A stretch of DNA of 21,421 nt, taken from contig JAQGAU010001101.1 in assembly GCA_034698045.1 (NCBI GenBank), positions 1-21,421 on the forward strand, in the 5' to 3' direction. A program made the position numbers and the translations under genes. The notes below the pieces were generated by a model, which worked only from the letters and a program-made list of their open reading frames with translations, did not search any database and was not told the origin of the DNA. Source of the stretch: Paramacrobiotus richtersi (lineage: Eukaryota > Tardigrada > Eutardigrada > Parachela > Macrobiotidae). Below, one piece after another: positions 19,655 to 21,421 of this stretch (positions are counted from its first letter, which is position 1; the number at the start of each line of letters is the position of its first letter).

Positions 19655-19840
19655 CTAAAATACTGAAAACACAGAAATGCGCTCTAGAAATGACAGCACT
19701 AATGACATATAAATATAACGGAACACAAGCGGAAATCGGAACACCGGAAAATGCACAAAAAAATACACCTTGGGGGAATCGAACCGCGGCCGACCAGCCC
19801 GGTAATCAAGCAGCGCTACGCTGGGCCAAAAGAAAACACG
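19655..19840 (-). mobile_element. second tRNA-derived SINE-like element
   Basis: On the minus strand, TGGCCCAGCGTAG (19828-19816) fits the A box and GGTTCGATTCC (19785-19775) is an exact B box, the same B box as in the element at 15577 but with a different tRNA-like body between. The T-arm is imperfect. Translation gives RAGRPRFDSPKVYFF, again typical of tRNA-derived SINE heads. The downstream body is AT-rich with no visible poly-A, so the end is approximate. The head appears to come from a different tRNA than the first element, so they may be separate families. Confidence 0.5.
19775..19828 (-). promoter_or_regulatory. internal Pol III promoter (A and B boxes)
   Basis: The A box is at 19828-19816 and the B box at 19785-19775, read on the minus strand. 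Confidence 0.5.
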
Positions 19841-19984
19841 CTTTACCGCATAGGTTGTAAATGCCTGTCTATTTGTCAGAAGGAACTGGTGTTCAATAGG
19901 GCAAGTTGTTGAATTCCTGCTGGGCACTAATGGTCAGAAGGAAAGCTGCCACAAACTCATTTTCCAGGGTAGGGTTGAAATCAC

Positions 19985-20090
19985 TACTTCACCAGATCAC
20001 CTTTCACTTTTCATTTCACGAAACACATCACTTCCCGCGGAGGTGCGTCCACCCTTCACTTTTGCGTTTCACTTCACTTCACCAGAGCCA
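19985..20090. repeat. pyrimidine-rich TTCAC repeat patch
   Basis: The pentamer TTCAC or its variant (CTTCACC, TTTCACTTTTC, TTTCACG, CTTCACTTTTG, TTTCACTTCACTTCACC) occurs about nine times. CTTCACCAGA appears at both ends of the patch (near 19985 and 20078). The plus strand is open through it for 98 codons, but this reflects low complexity. Confidence 0.55.
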
Positions 20091-20699
20091 AAATCGGCGT
20101 GAATTTCATCCCTATTCCAGGGTACTTAGTCGGAGCCTGCTGGGTTGGATGTCCTCGTCTTCACTATATCCGGTAGGCATTGAATTCTCCGCCGAGAGAT
20201 GACTCGCGGTTCCGGTAACGATAGTGTTCATTCTACGTCCATCATGCAAACTTGTTGCAGGTCACTGATTGAGACCGGCGAGTATACAGTACTCACGTCA
20301 CTACAACTTATTTTTCCCCAGTTGTTTCGCATGTTGCGCAAGTTTTGTATGAATAATATTATAAATACCGGTAAAAATACTTACATACGCTCTTTCCTGT
20401 GCAAAAAAACAATAAAAACATGAAGAAACATCAAAGTAGATGTTCTTGGTACTGTGATTTGTAAAAAGGGCTGGCACACAAAATTATTCCTATAAACAAT
20501 TCGAAAAGAAGAAATAAAAAACTTGTTAACGTTCAAATTAATGTTATTACATACCGGACTTTTGCTAGAAGTACCGCAAAAACCGAATCGCGAAGACACT
20601 CACAAAACCGAGCCGAAGAAATAGCTAATGCAGCCTCTATACTGTAAAAGCTACAAACAACACACTGACAGGATCAAAGTCGCTCATCGAAGGACGGGG
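20091..20699. other. stretch without a supported gene
   Basis: Only short ORFs without motifs are present. The left end (to about 20210) continues the GC-richer open plus frame that begins at the TTCAC patch. Confidence 0.35.
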
Positions 20700-21049
20700 G
20701 GATGCAAAACAGATCGTACGCCGGCCCGGTGGGCACAGGAGAACCCATGCCGCGATCGGCTGCAGCAACTTGCGAGTACTCCGCACATCTCTTCATGTTA
20801 GTGAACCTACACCATACAATTACCGTTGATGTTTCGGTGATTGGTCTGCCGCTGGTGCGACGCGCGCTAACCTTGCCTGATGCAGGAGCTCCTCCCTGTA
20901 CAGGCATATAATGCTGGAAGAAATCCGCGTGCTCCATTACGTTCTTCCTGATCGACTCGCCGCTCAACCATGTCCCGCGTCCACTTGGCCAGCCGCCGGT
21001 ATTTCCCGTGACCTACCAGCGCTCTCCAGGTGGTAATATTCTCCTCGCG
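20700..21049 (-). other. GC-rich exon-like island, broken or mixed frames
   Basis: After AAAATCGCAG (acceptor-like, exon start 21049) one minus frame reads REENITTWRALVGHGKYRR, then LAKWTRDMVERRVDQEERNG. In an overlapping second frame GTWLSGESIRKNVMEHADFF, QHYMPVQGGAPASGKVS and, further on, MKRCAEYSQVAAADRGMGSP and VPTGPAYDLFCIPP are open to 20674. Both show coding-like codon periodicity, as would be expected if one or two indels separate parts of one exon. I do not recognise the product. The strand agrees with the other minus-strand islands. A plus-strand ORF through 20702-20911 looks like a shadow. Confidence 0.35.
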
Positions 21050-21355
21050 CTGCGATTTTGCGACGTGTCGTCCAGGTCTCACACAAGAGAGTAATTCACT
21101 TAATCGACCGAGGCGAAGGTCCTCTACACTCAGCTCAAGTGGATCTCAATGTCTGTGTGTCCTTCTGTCAGTCGGTCACTATTATTGTTTATTTTTAATA
21201 TTTATGAACAATATTAAGTAATATTAAAAATATTTCATTCGATAATTTATTAAATCGTGCGCGTAATCGTTCATCGATTCGGTCACCCAGTGCCCGCTAC
21301 GAGCGAGTGCACTTTCGTAGTTTAGCGTTCTTGCTGATATAATGTACAAGCAGCT

Positions 21356-21374
21356 GGCTCGCCTTCGGCGAGCC
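21356..21374. repeat. perfect 7-bp-stem hairpin
   Basis: GGCTCGC-CTTCG-GCGAGCC forms a perfect stem of seven pairs with a five-base loop. In a eukaryotic context it is probably a repeat-element remnant and not a terminator. Confidence 0.55.
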
Positions 21375-21396
21375 GCAACTTGCTGTATTGTGGAAA

Positions 21397-21410
21397 TTCG
21401 GGATCCCGAA
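21397..21410. repeat. 14-bp perfect palindrome
   Basis: TTCGGGATCCCGAA is self-complementary over its full length and lies 23 bases after the hairpin. Confidence 0.5.
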
Positions 21411-21421
21411 GTTTAGGTATA

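Larger units (their letters stand above)
21050..21421. other. right edge, no gene, two short palindromes
   Basis: No coding signal supported. The last 70 bases hold the two palindromic sites listed separately. Confidence 0.4.

Noticed and set aside
19906-20202. 98-codon plus-strand ORF over the TTCAC patch
   Set aside because: The open frame is a by-product of pyrimidine-rich low-complexity sequence with no domain.
21356-21374. Rho-independent terminator
   Set aside because: The hairpin is not followed by a T run and the context is eukaryotic.
1-21421. CRISPR array, bacterial operon, rRNA or integrated virus-like element
   Set aside because: No regularly spaced repeats with unique spacers, no ribosomal motifs, no capsid, envelope, integrase or LTR features were seen.

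Overview
The window looks like nuclear DNA of a multicellular animal, probably an invertebrate. It is AT-rich, has no long open reading frames, and carries short GC-richer islands flanked by spliceosomal GT/AG signals, a LINE reverse-transcriptase remnant and two tRNA-derived, SINE-like pieces. I cannot name the species. Nothing here suggests bacterial operons, CRISPR or a virus.

Left part (about 90-3241, minus strand): the one gene I recognise is an ADAMTS-family gene (secreted metalloprotease with thrombospondin repeats). Reading down the minus strand there is a Cys-rich-domain piece (3241-3120), an exon with the DKCG..CGGDGSSC motif and the spacer domain (2625-2227), an exon with the end of the spacer plus a thrombospondin type-1 repeat (TSR) (1398-1136), and an exon with further TSRs (549-90). 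Splice sites are well kept and the last three exons join in matching phase. The reading frame, however, is broken by stops and small indels in all three. It looks like an unprocessed (intron-bearing) pseudogene, or a gene copy wrecked by poor sequence. No catalytic exon with the HExxHxxGxxHD motif was found.

Middle part (3242-15500): mostly AT-rich non-coding sequence. It holds tandem repeats (3886-3931, 7851-7965, 8561-8635), a minus-strand LINE fragment (about 4499-4960) and a possible 0.94-kb element with terminal inverted repeats (4993-5931). Several islands have codon-like base pattern and splice-like edges: 6959-7072 (+), 8137-8312, 9700-9914 (-), 10690-10984 (-), 12551-12720 (+) and 13450-13656 (+). 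I could not assign these to a family with confidence. Two on the minus strand (10984-10690, 9914-9700) faintly recall the GAIN domain of adhesion GPCRs.

Right part (15500-21421): two tRNA-derived, SINE-like sequences (15525-15738 plus, 19840-19655 minus), exon-like islands on the minus strand (17400-17290, 19313-18974, 21049-20700), a pyrimidine-rich repeat patch and short palindromes at the right edge.

No complete intact gene is present. The main points of interest are the decayed ADAMTS exon set with preserved splicing signals, the recurrent CACTACGA-containing motif linked to inverted repeats, and the cluster of alternating CpG-rich inverted repeats at the extreme left.
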